Source: an uncultured Nesterenkonia sp. (lineage in GTDB: Bacteria > Actinomycetota > Actinomycetes > Actinomycetales > Micrococcaceae). From it: a DNA stretch of 14,424 nucleotides. The translations under genes were made by a program, and so were the position numbers. The notes below the pieces were generated by a model. It did not search any database and was not told the origin of the DNA. It saw nothing but the letters and a program-made list of their open reading frames with translations. Shown piece after piece: positions 1 to 6,610 of the stretch. The first letter of the stretch is position 1, and each line of letters begins with the position of its first letter. The stretch covers positions 1 to 14,424 of the forward strand of contig CAMIAK010000025.1 of assembly GCA_946222885.1 (NCBI GenBank), read 5' to 3'.

Positions 1-55
1 CTTCTTCGCTCATCCCATCGGTGCTGTAAACAACGTCAAGCCCCGCAACACCTAG
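1..55 (+). other. Possible 3' end of an unrelated reading frame at the window edge
   Basis: Read from base 2, this stretch gives FFAHPIGAVNNVKPRNT followed by a TAG stop at 53-55. The peptide looks like an ordinary soluble C-terminus, whereas the frame of the downstream ABC transporter reads LLRSSHRCCKQRQAPQH here, which does not resemble an exporter membrane helix. Base composition is visibly less GC-rich than the following sequence. I do not recognise the peptide. It could be the end of an inserted gene, for example a transposase, or an upstream gene fused by deletion. I cannot exclude chance, because only 55 bases are visible. Confidence 0.25.
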
Positions 56-1761
56 TCAGCCCCCTGGTCACCGAGTGGGTCCTCGAGACTCTGGCCGTCG
101 GCGGTTCGCTGCGGGATCCGATCCTGATCCTGCTCGTCCTGCTGGTCCTCGGGGCCGGCGTGGGGTGGTATCAGTGGATCCTGCTGGGCAAGTTGGCGGA
201 GGACATCGTCTACGACGCCCGACGCCGCATGGTCCTGCGCTATCTGGGCAGCCGTGTCTTCGCCCTGCTGAAGCACAGCTCCGGCGAGCTGGTCACCCGA
301 ACCACCAGCGACACCGTGCTGCTGAACCAAGCCGCCTCCAGCTCGGTGATCGGTCTCATCAACGGCGCCATCACCCTGATCGGCTCCCTGGCCCTGATGG
401 CCTGGCTGGACCTGCCGCTGCTGCTGGCCACGCTGGGTGCCGTCGCCGTCGTGTTCCTGTGCTTCGCGGTGCTCATGCCGCGCATCGCGAAGGCGGAGGA
501 GAGGGCGCAGGCCGCGCTCGCCGGACTCGGCACCGAAGTGGAGGGCACCGTCCGGGCGGTCAAGACGGTGAAGTCCTCCTCTGCCGAGGCCTCCCGCTAT
601 GAGGCGGTCATGGAGCACGCCGGCGAGTCCCGCCGCCAGAGCATGCGTTCGGTCCGGACACAGGCCACGGCCTGGACCATCAGCGGCGGTGCCATGGAGA
701 TGGCGATCGTAGTGGTCCTCGGATTCGGCGCCTACCGCGTGAGCACCGGGGAGATGGGCGTGCCCGCTCTGGTGGCCTTCCTGCTCTACGTCTGGGGGCT
801 GATGGGCCCGATGATGGAGCTGACCCAGAACCTGACGACTCTGCAGTCCGGGCTCGCCGCCGCGGGGCGCATCGCTCAGATCGAGAAGCTCCCCGCCGAG
901 GACGCCGCTCTGGAGGTAGGGGTGGCCGGACGGGCCGACGACGGCCTTCGTGCCGCCGAGGGCCGACTGGCCGCACGGGGCGGAGGTCAGGCTGCCGCGG
1001 AGACGCCTGCCGCAGGTGACGCCCCTGTCCTGCAGATGCGGGGAGTCACCGCCAGCTACGGAGTCGAGGCCGCGCCCGCCGTCGTCGACCTGGACCTGAC
1101 GGTGCCGCAGGCAGGTCATGTGGCGCTGGTCGGCTCTTCCGGCGCCGGCAAGACCACTGTGCTGAACCTGATGCTGCGGTTCCTCGACGCCGAGCAGGGC
1201 CGGATCAGCCTGGCGGGCACCCCCTATGAGAAGCTGACCCACGCTCAGGTGCGCTCCGCCTTCGCCTATGTGGAGCAGGAGACCCCCGTGGTGCCCGGCA
1301 CCATCCGGGAGAACCTGCTGTTCTCCAACCCGGATGCCTCGGAGGATCAGGTGCAGGCCGTGCTGGAGCGGCTTCATCTGGCCGAGAAGATCGCCGCCCT
1401 GCCCGAAGGGCTGGACACTGCCCTCACTGAGACGAACGTCTCCGGCGGTCAGCGGCAGCGGATCTCCCTGGCCCGGGCGCTGCTGGCCCGCCCGCAGATC
1501 CTGCTGCTGGACGAGGCCACCGCCCAGGTGGATGGGATCACCGAGGCCGCCATCCAGGAGACCATCGCCGAGGTTGCGAAGACCCGTGCCGTGGTGACCA
1601 TCGCTCACCGGCTCTCCACGGTGCTCGACGCCGACGAGATCCTCGTCATGGACGCCGGCCGGGTGATCGGCCGCGGTACGCATGCCCAGCTGATGGAGGG
1701 CACCGCACTGTACCGCGACCTGGTCTCCGCGCTGCGGATCGAGGCCCGGCAAGGAGGATGA
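1..1761 (+). CDS. ABC exporter half-transporter (membrane domain plus ATPase), 5' end missing or broken
   Basis: This is an ATP-driven multidrug/lipid-type exporter subunit that would work as a dimer in the cytoplasmic membrane. The frame is open from the window edge. Convincing family sequence begins near base 55 (SPLVTEWVLETL). Membrane helices 2-6 follow (about 112-180, 340-480, 670-740 and 760-840), then an ATPase domain from about 1020. All ATPase motifs are present: Walker A GSSGAGKT (1132-1155), Q-loop YVEQET, signature VSGGQRQR, Walker B ILLLDEAT with the catalytic Glu, and H-loop TIAHRLS. An Ala/Gly-rich linker of about 45 residues joins the two domains. The first helix and the real start codon are not visible, and the first 18 codons do not look like this family. 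The first in-frame GTG is at 160, which would lose helix 2. It ends opposite the GntR gene across a hairpin. Substrate unknown. It may be a truncated pseudogene. Confidence 0.85.
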   Translation, partial: LLRSSHRCCKQRQAPQHLVSPLVTEWVLETLAVGGSLRDPILILLVLLVLGAGVGWYQWILLGKLAEDIVYDARRRMVLRYLGSRVFALLKHSSGELVTRTTSDTVLLNQAASSSVIGLINGAITLIGSLALMAWLDLPLLLATLGAVAVVFLCFAVLMPRIAKAEERAQAALAGLGTEVEGTVRAVKTVKSSSAEASRYEAVMEHAGESRRQSMRSVRTQATAWTISGGAMEMAIVVVLGFGAYRVSTGEMGVPALVAFLLYVWGLMGPMMELTQNLTTLQSGLAAAGRIAQIEKLPAEDAALEVGVAGRADDGLRAAEGRLAARGGGQAAAETPAAGDAPVLQMRGVTASYGVEAAPAVVDLDLTVPQAGHVALVGSSGAGKTTVLNLMLRFLDAEQGRISLAGTPYEKLTHAQVRSAFAYVEQETPVVPGTIRENLLFSNPDASEDQVQAVLERLHLAEKIAALPEGLDTALTETNVSGGQRQRISLARALLARPQILLLDEATAQVDGITEAAIQETIAEVAKTRAVVTIAHRLSTVLDADEILVMDAGRVIGRGTHAQLMEGTALYRDLVSALRIEARQGG

Positions 1762-1826
1762 CTTTGGCGTTTGTGCCGTTATGGGCTGAAAAATCGCTTC
1801 AAAGCGGCAAAGACGCCAAAGTCATC
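1757..1826. terminator. Long bidirectional hairpin between convergent genes
   Basis: A perfect 14-base inverted repeat (1757-1770 with 1813-1826) continues inward for about 10 more pairs with one mismatch and two G-T pairs (1771-1780 with 1803-1812), leaving a loop of about 22 bases. It lies exactly at the convergent junction. The ABC transporter stop (1759-1761) is in the left arm and the GntR stop (1822-1824) is in the right arm. It is AT-richer than its surroundings. Its position and symmetry support a two-way terminator. No U-tract is present, which is common for actinobacterial terminators. Confidence 0.75.
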
Positions 1827-2478
1827 GCCGGATGAGCCGGTCCAGCGCCTCCTGCATATGCGCTTCGATCTCGGCGACGAGGGCGGCCTCGTCCTCGGCG
1901 GCGATGGCCTCGGCGATGGCGGTGTGCTCGCGGACCTGGTCCTCGGGGTCGAAATAGGTGCCCTGCAGGGCGGTGAGGCACATGCGGGTCTCCACGATGA
2001 GCGTCTGGTGCATCCGGTGCAGCCGGGCGCTCCCGGAGAGCTCCACCAGCAGCTCGTGGAAGGCGAAGTCGGCGTCGGAGAGGGCGGAGAGGTCTCCCTG
2101 CTCCGCGGCGCGCTGCATCTGCTGCGAGGCTTCGCGCAGCGTGTCGGCCGCTCCCGGGGCGCCCTCCTTGGCGAGGATCCGGGCCGCAGCGGTCTCGATG
2201 GCGGTGCGCGCCACGTAGAGATCACGGATCTCCTGCTCATCCAGCTCCTTGACGAAGAGCCCGCGGTTCAGCTCGCTGCGCACCAGCCCCTCCTGCACCA
2301 GCCGCTGCATCGCCTCGCGCAGCGGACCGCGGCTGACCCCGAACTCCTGGGCCAGATTCGCCTCGGAGAGCTGGGTCCCGGCCGGCAGGCGCCCGTACAT
2401 GATCCCCTCGCGCAGCTGGCGGGTGATCAGGGTGGCGGTGGACTCGCGGTTGACCCGCTGGAAGGTGGGGTCGGGCAT
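1822..2478 (-). CDS. GntR family transcriptional regulator, FadR/FCD subfamily
   Basis: This is a cytoplasmic DNA-binding regulator of 218 residues, normal for the FCD class. An N-terminal winged helix-turn-helix (about residues 13-75) has the typical AQEFGVSRGPLREAMQRL recognition region. A C-terminal all-helical FCD ligand domain (about 85-215) follows. The FCD metal-site residues appear intact: D137 and H141 in DADFAFH, H185 in REH, and H207 in EAH. The protein therefore probably binds a carboxylate through a bound metal, as known for this family. The ATG at 2476-2478 was chosen because conserved sequence starts right after it and a purine-rich AAGGA lies about 12 bases upstream. It is divergent from the dehydrogenase-amidase pair and shares an 84-base control region with it, so it most likely regulates that pair and itself. 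Effector unknown. Confidence 0.92.
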   Translation of the reverse strand: MPDPTFQRVNRESTATLITRQLREGIMYGRLPAGTQLSEANLAQEFGVSRGPLREAMQRLVQEGLVRSELNRGLFVKELDEQEIRDLYVARTAIETAAARILAKEGAPGAADTLREASQQMQRAAEQGDLSALSDADFAFHELLVELSGSARLHRMHQTLIVETRMCLTALQGTYFDPEDQVREHTAIAEAIAAEDEAALVAEIEAHMQEALDRLIRR

Positions 2479-2505
2479 GGGTGAGGAGGTTCCTTCCGGT
2501 GAGGA

Positions 2506-2517
2506 TTCGGCGCCGAA
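2506..2517. promoter_or_regulatory. 12-base perfect palindrome in the gntR leader
   Basis: TTCGGCGCCGAA is a perfect palindrome between the gntR start and the GntR-type dyad at 2522-2535. It may be a second operator or a small leader hairpin in the gntR transcript. In GC-rich DNA a GC-centred palindrome of this length can arise by chance, so its role is uncertain. Confidence 0.3.
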
Positions 2518-2521
2518 ACAA

Positions 2522-2535
2522 GATTGTTGACAATC
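2522..2535. promoter_or_regulatory. Probable GntR operator
   Basis: GATTGT-TG-ACAATC is a 6+6 inverted repeat with a 2-base centre. It resembles the TTGT/ACAA dyads bound by FadR/FCD-type GntR proteins. It lies in the divergent control region of the gntR gene and overlaps the -35 of the dehydrogenase promoter (TTGACA, 2527-2532). Bound repressor would therefore block that promoter directly. On the other strand it adjoins a TATGAT (2533-2538) that could be the -10 of gntR itself, which would give autoregulation. Assignment to this particular regulator is inference from position. Confidence 0.65.
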
Positions 2536-2562
2536 ATAACAAGGTCTCCCTAGGGTTGCGGC
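2527..2562 (+). promoter_or_regulatory. Promoter of the dehydrogenase-amidase operon, predicted leaderless start
   Basis: A consensus -35 TTGACA (2527-2532) is followed, after an 18-base spacer, by a -10 TAGGGT (2551-2556) of the actinobacterial TAnnnT type. Only six bases (2557-2562) separate the -10 from the ATG at 2563, and no Shine-Dalgarno sequence precedes that ATG. Transcription would start at or next to the A of the start codon, giving a leaderless mRNA. Confidence 0.7.
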
Positions 2563-3540
2563 ATGCCCGTGATCGCCGTGCTGATCCCCGCCGACACCAG
2601 CAGCCCGGAGCGCATCCCGCCCGGCCTGGAGGCCTTCGACGGCCGCGCCGAGATCCGCCTCACCGAGCCGGACGGGCTGCCCGACGCCCTCGAAGGGGCC
2701 GATGCCCTCTTCCTCTGGGACTTCTTCTCCGGGGCGGTGCAGAACGCCTGGCCCCGCGCGGACCGGCTGCAGTGGATCCACGTGGCGGCCGCAGGCGTGG
2801 ACACGCTCATGTTCGATGAGCTCGCCGCCTCCGAGGTGGTGGTCACCAATGCCCAGGGCTTCTTCGACCGACCCATCGCCGAGTTCGTGCTGGGGGCGGT
2901 CCTCGCCCAGGCCAAGGACTTCGCCGCCAGCCAGCGGTATAAGCAGCAGCGGCGCTGGGCGCACCGCGAGACCCGCCGGGTCCAGGGACAGCGTGCTCTG
3001 GTGATCGGCACCGGTGCCATCGGCCGGGAGACCGCCCGCCTGCTGGGAGCTGTCGGCATGGAGGTCCGCGGCGTCGGGCGCACGGCCCGTCAGGAGGACC
3101 CCGACTTCGGCGTCGTCGTCGCCAGCGAGGAGCTCGCCGAACACGCGGGCTGGGCCGACCACCTGATCAACGCGGCCCCGCTGACCCCGCAGACCCGCGG
3201 GCTGATCAGCGCTGAGGTGCTGGCCGCCATGGGCCCGGAGGCTCATCTGATCAACATCGGCCGCGGTGAGTCCGTGGACGAGCCCGCCCTCGTCCGGGCG
3301 CTGCAGGAGGGGGAGATCGGCTTCGCCTCCCTGGACGTCTTCGCCCAGGAGCCGCTGCCGGAGGACTCTCCGCTCTGGGAGCTGGAGAACGTGCTGATCT
3401 CCGCCCATATGTCCGGGGACGTGCAGGGGTGGAGCGCCGCGCTCGCCGAGCAGTTCGTGGACAACGCGGAGCGCTGGCTGGACGGGCGCCCGCTGAAGAA
3501 CATCGTGGACAAGGACAAGGGATACGTGCCGCGGCACTGA
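2563..3540 (+). CDS. D-2-hydroxyacid dehydrogenase (NAD(P)-dependent)
   Basis: This cytoplasmic oxidoreductase interconverts 2-oxoacids and D-2-hydroxyacids. It is 325 residues, normal for the family. The Rossmann nucleotide-binding motif is GTGAIG (residues 149-154). All three catalytic residues are present: R234 in NIGRGE, E263 in DVFAQEPLP and H282 in ISAHMSG. The residues just past the second strand of the Rossmann fold read GVGRTAR. Basic residues there, with no obvious acidic residue, may favour NADPH over NADH, but this is a weak inference. The ATG sits 6 bases after a -10 element, so translation is probably leaderless. The amidase follows after a 45-base gap in the same direction and the pair is divergent from a GntR regulator. 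An acid released by the amidase could feed this enzyme, but the substrate cannot be read from the sequence. A glyoxylate/hydroxypyruvate-type reductase is the nearest general description. Confidence 0.9.
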   Translation: MPVIAVLIPADTSSPERIPPGLEAFDGRAEIRLTEPDGLPDALEGADALFLWDFFSGAVQNAWPRADRLQWIHVAAAGVDTLMFDELAASEVVVTNAQGFFDRPIAEFVLGAVLAQAKDFAASQRYKQQRRWAHRETRRVQGQRALVIGTGAIGRETARLLGAVGMEVRGVGRTARQEDPDFGVVVASEELAEHAGWADHLINAAPLTPQTRGLISAEVLAAMGPEAHLINIGRGESVDEPALVRALQEGEIGFASLDVFAQEPLPEDSPLWELENVLISAHMSGDVQGWSAALAEQFVDNAERWLDGRPLKNIVDKDKGYVPRH

Positions 3541-3585
3541 CGGCACGGCCTCACGGAGGCGCCCGCACACACCGGGGAGGGAACT

Positions 3586-5025
3586 ATGACGCACCTTGCT
3601 GATATGACCGCCGTCGAGCTGCTCGAGGGCTACCGCAGCGGCGAGTTCACCCCGGTGGACGCCGCCGAGGCCGCGCTGGAGCGCATCGGGGAGCGCGACG
3701 GCGACCTCAACGCCTTCGTGCTGGTCGACCACGAGGCCGCGCTGGACTCCGCCCGGGCCTCGGCCCAGCGGTGGCAGGCGGGGGAGACCCTCGGCCCCGG
3801 CGACGGCGTGCCCACCTCCATCAAGGACATCTTCCCGACGGCGGGCTGGCCCACTCTGCGCGGCAGCACGCTCATCGATGAGGCCGGCCCCTGGGAGTTC
3901 GACGCCCCCTGCGTGGCCCGGCTGAAGGAGACCGGTGCGGTCCTGCTGGGCAAGACCTCCACCCCGGAGTTCGCCTGGAAGGGCGTCACCGACTGCCTGC
4001 GCAGCGGCGAGACCGCCAACCCGTGGAACCCTGCGGTGCACGCCGGCGGTTCCTCCGGAGGCTCGGCCTCCGCCGTGGGCGCGGGGATGGGCCCCTGGTC
4101 GGTGGGCACCGACGGCGGCGGCTCGGTCCGCATCCCCGCCTCCTTCACCGGGACGGTGGCGATCAAGCCCACCTACGGCACGGTGCCGATGTTTCCCTCC
4201 TCGCCCTTCGGCACGCTGGCCCACGCGGGCCCGATGACCCGCACCGTCAAGGACACCGCGCTGCTGATGGACATCATCTCCGGCTTCGACTCCCGCGACT
4301 GGTCCGCGCTCCCGACGCCGGCCACCTCCTTCCTGGACGGCGTGGAGGACGGGATCGAGGGGATGCGCATCGCCTACTCGCCCACACTGGGCTTCGGGGA
4401 GAACGACCCGGAGGTCGAGCGGCTGGTGGGGGAAGCCGTGGGCCGGCTGGAGGAGCTGGGCGCCGCCGTCGAGGAGGTGGACCCCGGCATCGAGGATCCG
4501 GTGGAGGCCTTCCACGTCCTGTGGTTCACCGGGGCGGCCAAGGTGCTCGAAGCCTACGGGCCGGAGGCTCTCGGCAAGGTCGACCCCGGGCTGCGGGCCG
4601 GCATCGAGGAGTATGCGGACTCCAGTGCGCTGGACTATCTCGACGCGACGGCGGTGCGCATGGCCATGGGCGTGACCATGGGTGCCTTCCATGAGAAGTA
4701 CGACCTGCTGGTCACCCCCACCATGCCGGTCACGGCCTTCGACTGCACGCGGCAGGCGCCGGAAGGATGGACATCGGACCTCTGGACCTCCTGGACGCCC
4801 TATACCTACCCGTTCAACATGACCCAGCAGCCGGCGGCCTCGGTGCCCTGCGGGGTGGCGGCCTCCGGCCCGGGCGCCGGCCTGCCGGTCGGGCTGCAGT
4901 TCGTGGCGGCACGCACCCAGGATGCCCTGGTGCTGCGCGCGGCCCGGGCCTATGAGAAGGTCACCGCGGAGCGGTTCTCCCGGCCGGTGGACGTGCCGGC
5001 CACAGCCTCTGCCCTCGGCGCCTGA
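3586..5025 (+). CDS. Amidase (amidase-signature family)
   Basis: This enzyme hydrolyses a carboxamide to the acid and ammonia or an amine, probably in the cytoplasm since no signal peptide is seen. It is 479 residues, typical of the family. The Ser-cisSer-Lys triad is complete: K80 in PTSIKDIF, bridging S156 in GGSSGGSAS and nucleophile S180 in DGGGSVRIP. The start is supported by GGAGG (3576-3580) five bases before the ATG. It follows the D-2-hydroxyacid dehydrogenase with a 45-base gap and no terminator, so the two probably share a transcript under GntR control. It is not GatA: no gatB or gatC lies nearby, and the gene context is catabolic. It could act on an aryl or alkyl amide, or on a ureido compound like AtzF/allophanate hydrolases. 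The N-terminal family hit is certain, the substrate is not. Confidence 0.92.
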   Translation: MTHLADMTAVELLEGYRSGEFTPVDAAEAALERIGERDGDLNAFVLVDHEAALDSARASAQRWQAGETLGPGDGVPTSIKDIFPTAGWPTLRGSTLIDEAGPWEFDAPCVARLKETGAVLLGKTSTPEFAWKGVTDCLRSGETANPWNPAVHAGGSSGGSASAVGAGMGPWSVGTDGGGSVRIPASFTGTVAIKPTYGTVPMFPSSPFGTLAHAGPMTRTVKDTALLMDIISGFDSRDWSALPTPATSFLDGVEDGIEGMRIAYSPTLGFGENDPEVERLVGEAVGRLEELGAAVEEVDPGIEDPVEAFHVLWFTGAAKVLEAYGPEALGKVDPGLRAGIEEYADSSALDYLDATAVRMAMGVTMGAFHEKYDLLVTPTMPVTAFDCTRQAPEGWTSDLWTSWTPYTYPFNMTQQPAASVPCGVAASGPGAGLPVGLQFVAARTQDALVLRAARAYEKVTAERFSRPVDVPATASALGA

Positions 5026-5054
5026 GCTGTGTGAAGCCGGGCTGAGGCGCGGCT

Positions 5055-5084
5055 TTGCGCGGATGTGCGGGCCTGGGCTAGCAT
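5055..5084 (+). promoter_or_regulatory. Promoter of the ribosomal protein operon
   Basis: TTGCGC (5055-5060) and TAGCAT (5079-5084) are separated by 18 bases and match -35 and -10 elements. They lie in the 267-base gap between the amidase and rpmB. Transcription would start near 5091, leaving a leader of about 200 bases. That leader contains a GC-rich near-palindrome around 5144-5160 and the purine-rich ribosome site AGAGGAG at 5281-5287. I see no riboswitch or Zur-box consensus in it. Confidence 0.5.
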
Positions 5085-5292
5085 AGACAGTCGGCCGAGC
5101 TGTGCTGTGCCCGCTGGACGTGTCCCCGGACTCTGTCCCGCATCGGGGCGCGGCGCCCGGAAAACAGTGAAGCCGCTTTGAAGCATCACCGTCAAAAAGG
5201 CACTTCGGTTGGATCTCACCCAGCCTGGTCGTCCTCGTACGTCACGGTGTGAAGGATGCATTCATCTACGTACTGAAACAAGAGGAGTGATC

Positions 5293-5529
5293 ATGGCAGC
5301 ACGTTGCCAGGTGACCGGAGTGGGGCCGCAGTTCGGCAACCAGATTTCCCACTCGCACCGCCGCACGAAGCGTCGGTTCGACCCCAACATCCAGAAGAAG
5401 ACCTACTGGGTCCCTTCGCTGGGTCGTAAGGTGACGCTGAACCTGTCCACCAAGGGCATCAAGACCATCGACGCGCGCGGCATCGACGTCGTCGTGGCCG
5501 AGCTGATCGAGAAGGGTGAGAAGCTCTAA
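5293..5529 (+). CDS. rpmB: 50S ribosomal protein L28, zinc-free type
   Basis: This is a structural protein of the large ribosomal subunit, 78 residues. It begins MAARCQVTG and carries the family hallmark ISHSHRRTKRRFDPNIQKK. The zinc-binding (C+) form of L28 has CxxC pairs. Here only a single Cys is present, so this is the zinc-independent (C-) form. The ATG at 5293 was chosen over in-frame upstream starts because L28 homology begins there and AGAGGAG lies 5 bases upstream. It is the first gene of rpmB-rpmG-rpsN, and its TAA stop overlaps the rpmG ATG by one base (TAATG), so the two genes are translationally coupled. Confidence 0.97.
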   Translation: MAARCQVTGVGPQFGNQISHSHRRTKRRFDPNIQKKTYWVPSLGRKVTLNLSTKGIKTIDARGIDVVVAELIEKGEKL

Positions 5530-5696
5530 TGGCAAAGGACAAGGACGTACGTCCCATCATCAAGCTGAAGTCGACGGCCGGCACGGGCTTCACCTACGTG
5601 ACCCGTAAGAACCGCCGCAACAACCCCGACCGCATCGTGCTGAAGAAGTACGACCCGGTCGTCCGCAAGCACGTCGACTTCCGAGAGGAGCGCTGA
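5529..5696 (+). CDS. rpmG: 50S ribosomal protein L33, zinc-free type
   Basis: This is a small basic protein of the large ribosomal subunit, 55 residues. It starts MAKDKDVRPIIKLKSTAGTG and carries the L33 signature YVTRKNRRNNPDRIVLKKYDP, ending in VDFREER. It has no cysteines, so it is the zinc-independent form. It overlaps the rpmB stop by one base, and rpsN starts two bases after its stop. The purine-rich GAGAGGAG at its 3' end provides the ribosome site for rpsN. Confidence 0.97.
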   Translation: MAKDKDVRPIIKLKSTAGTGFTYVTRKNRRNNPDRIVLKKYDPVVRKHVDFREER

Positions 5697-5698
5697 TC

Positions 5699-6004
5699 AT
5701 GGCCAAGAAGTCCAAGATCGCAAAGAACGAGCAGCGCAAGGTCATCGTTGAGCGCTACGCCGAGAAGCGTGCCCAGCTGAAGAAGACCCTGATCGACGAG
5801 AACGCCACCGACGAGGAGCGCGAGGCAGCGCGCGTGGGCCTGCAGAAGCTCCCCCGCGACGCCTCTCCGGTCCGTGTGCGCAACCGCGACAGCATCGACG
5901 GCCGCCCCCGCGGCACGTTCCAGAAGTTCGGCATCAGCCGTATCCGCTTCCGCGACATGGCACATAAGGGCGAGCTGCCGGGTATCACGAAGTCCTCTTG
6001 GTGA
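5699..6004 (+). CDS. rpsN: 30S ribosomal protein S14, long zinc-free type
   Basis: This is a structural protein of the small ribosomal subunit, 101 residues. This is the long S14 form. The short zinc form is about 61 residues with two CxxC motifs, and this one has no cysteines. The C-terminal hallmark RPRGTFQKFGISRIRFRDMAHKGELPG is seen, with the ending ITKSSW. It lies two bases after rpmG and is the last gene of the operon, followed 20 bases later by a strong hairpin terminator. In actinobacteria that also carry zinc-type copies, this gene set is the Zur-controlled reserve. In some Micrococcaceae it may be the main set. This window alone cannot tell which applies. Confidence 0.97.
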   Translation: MAKKSKIAKNEQRKVIVERYAEKRAQLKKTLIDENATDEEREAARVGLQKLPRDASPVRVRNRDSIDGRPRGTFQKFGISRIRFRDMAHKGELPGITKSSW

Positions 6005-6024
6005 TTCGGCGACAGCCTGAGCAG

Positions 6025-6060
6025 ACGAATGGGGCCGCCCTCCGGGGCGGCCCCATTCGT
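6025..6060 (+). terminator. Terminator of the ribosomal protein operon
   Basis: A perfect 16-base stem (6025-6040 with 6045-6060) closes on the four-base loop TCCG, 20 bases after the rpsN stop. The GC-rich stem lacks a following T-run, as is usual for actinobacterial terminators. Confidence 0.9.
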
Positions 6061-6202
6061 GTGTCCGGGGACGTTTTCAGGCCCCGTCCGCTGACAGCCG
6101 AAATGCTGTGAAATCGCTGGAATTGCGCGGATTCGTGCGGGTTTCGCGTCATCACCGTGGTAAGTTGCCATTCTGAAAGCCCCGAGCTGGGGACTGACAG
6201 AG

Positions 6203-6221
6203 GCCGGGCTGAACGCCCGGC
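6203..6221 (+). promoter_or_regulatory. Hairpin in the 5' leader of the HU gene
   Basis: GCCGGGC-TGAAC-GCCCGGC forms a perfect 7-base stem with a 5-base loop, 28 bases before the HU start codon and 15 bases before its AGGAGG (6237-6242). A possible -10 TAAGTT (6161-6166) upstream would place it in the transcript leader. It could stabilise the mRNA or tune translation. No poly-U follows, so termination here is unlikely. Confidence 0.4.
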
Positions 6222-6249
6222 ATTCGATTTGAGTCCAGGAGGACAACAC

Positions 6250-6531
6250 ATGGCACTGAACCGCAGCGAGCTCGTCGCAGCCGTCGCAGAGAAGTCCGGC
6301 AACTCCCAGGCCGCCGTGAACGGCGTGCTGGACGCCGTCTTCGAGGTCTTCACCGAGCAGGTCTCCAAGGGCGAGAAGGTCACCATCCCCGGCTGGCTGG
6401 CAGTGGAGCGCACCGAGCGTGCCGCCCGCACCGGCCGCAACCCGCAGACCGGCGAGACCATCCAGATCCCGGCCGGCTACTCCGTGAAGCTGTCCGCAGG
6501 CTCCAAGCTGAAGGCTGCCGCCTCCAAGTGA
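6250..6531 (+). CDS. DNA-binding protein HU
   Basis: This is a small basic histone-like protein that bends and compacts DNA. It is 93 residues, the standard HU length. The N-terminal helices (MALNRSELVAAVAEKSG) and the beta-arm region (RTGRNPQTGETIQIPAGYSVKLSAGSKLK) are complete, including the conserved RNPQTGE turn. It ends at ASK without the long lysine/alanine-rich tail found on the HU (HupB/HBsu-like) proteins of mycobacteria and Streptomyces, so it is the short type. AGGAGG (6237-6242) with 7-base spacing fixes the start. It is transcribed on its own, between the rpsN terminator and a terminator of its own. Confidence 0.95.
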   Translation: MALNRSELVAAVAEKSGNSQAAVNGVLDAVFEVFTEQVSKGEKVTIPGWLAVERTERAARTGRNPQTGETIQIPAGYSVKLSAGSKLKAAASK

Positions 6532-6564
6532 TCGCCGCCGGAGCCGGTCATGGCTCCTGAGCAT

Positions 6565-6608
6565 GACGACGGCCCCTCCTCTCCTCCGGGAGACGAGGGG
6601 CCGTCGTC
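6565..6608 (+). terminator. Terminator of the HU gene
   Basis: A perfect 14-base stem (6565-6578 with 6595-6608) encloses a 16-base loop that can pair further (TCTCC with GGAGA). The sequence GTTTCT follows. It starts 33 bases after the HU stop and separates HU from the copper region. Confidence 0.9.
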
Positions 6609-6610
6609 GT

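Noticed and set aside
52..1752. 566-codon minus-strand open frame opposite the ABC transporter
   Set aside because: The plus strand has all ABC ATPase motifs in order, while the minus reading is low-complexity Gly/Gln/His-rich and unrecognisable.
1822..4692. Very long open frame on the minus strand overlapping the dehydrogenase and amidase genes
   Set aside because: Only its 3' part (1822-2478) is a real protein (GntR). The rest is Gly/His/Arg-rich antisense sequence produced by GC-rich codon use opposite two clear enzymes.
5026..5292. Possible Zur box, riboswitch or ribosomal leader attenuator upstream of rpmB
   Set aside because: I found no AT-rich Zur-like dyad and no recognisable riboswitch core. 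The short GC palindrome near 5144-5160 is too small to call.
5209..5292. N-terminal extension of L28 from an upstream in-frame ATG
   Set aside because: L28 homology and a good AGAGGAG ribosome site fix the start at 5293. The extension has no counterpart in the family.
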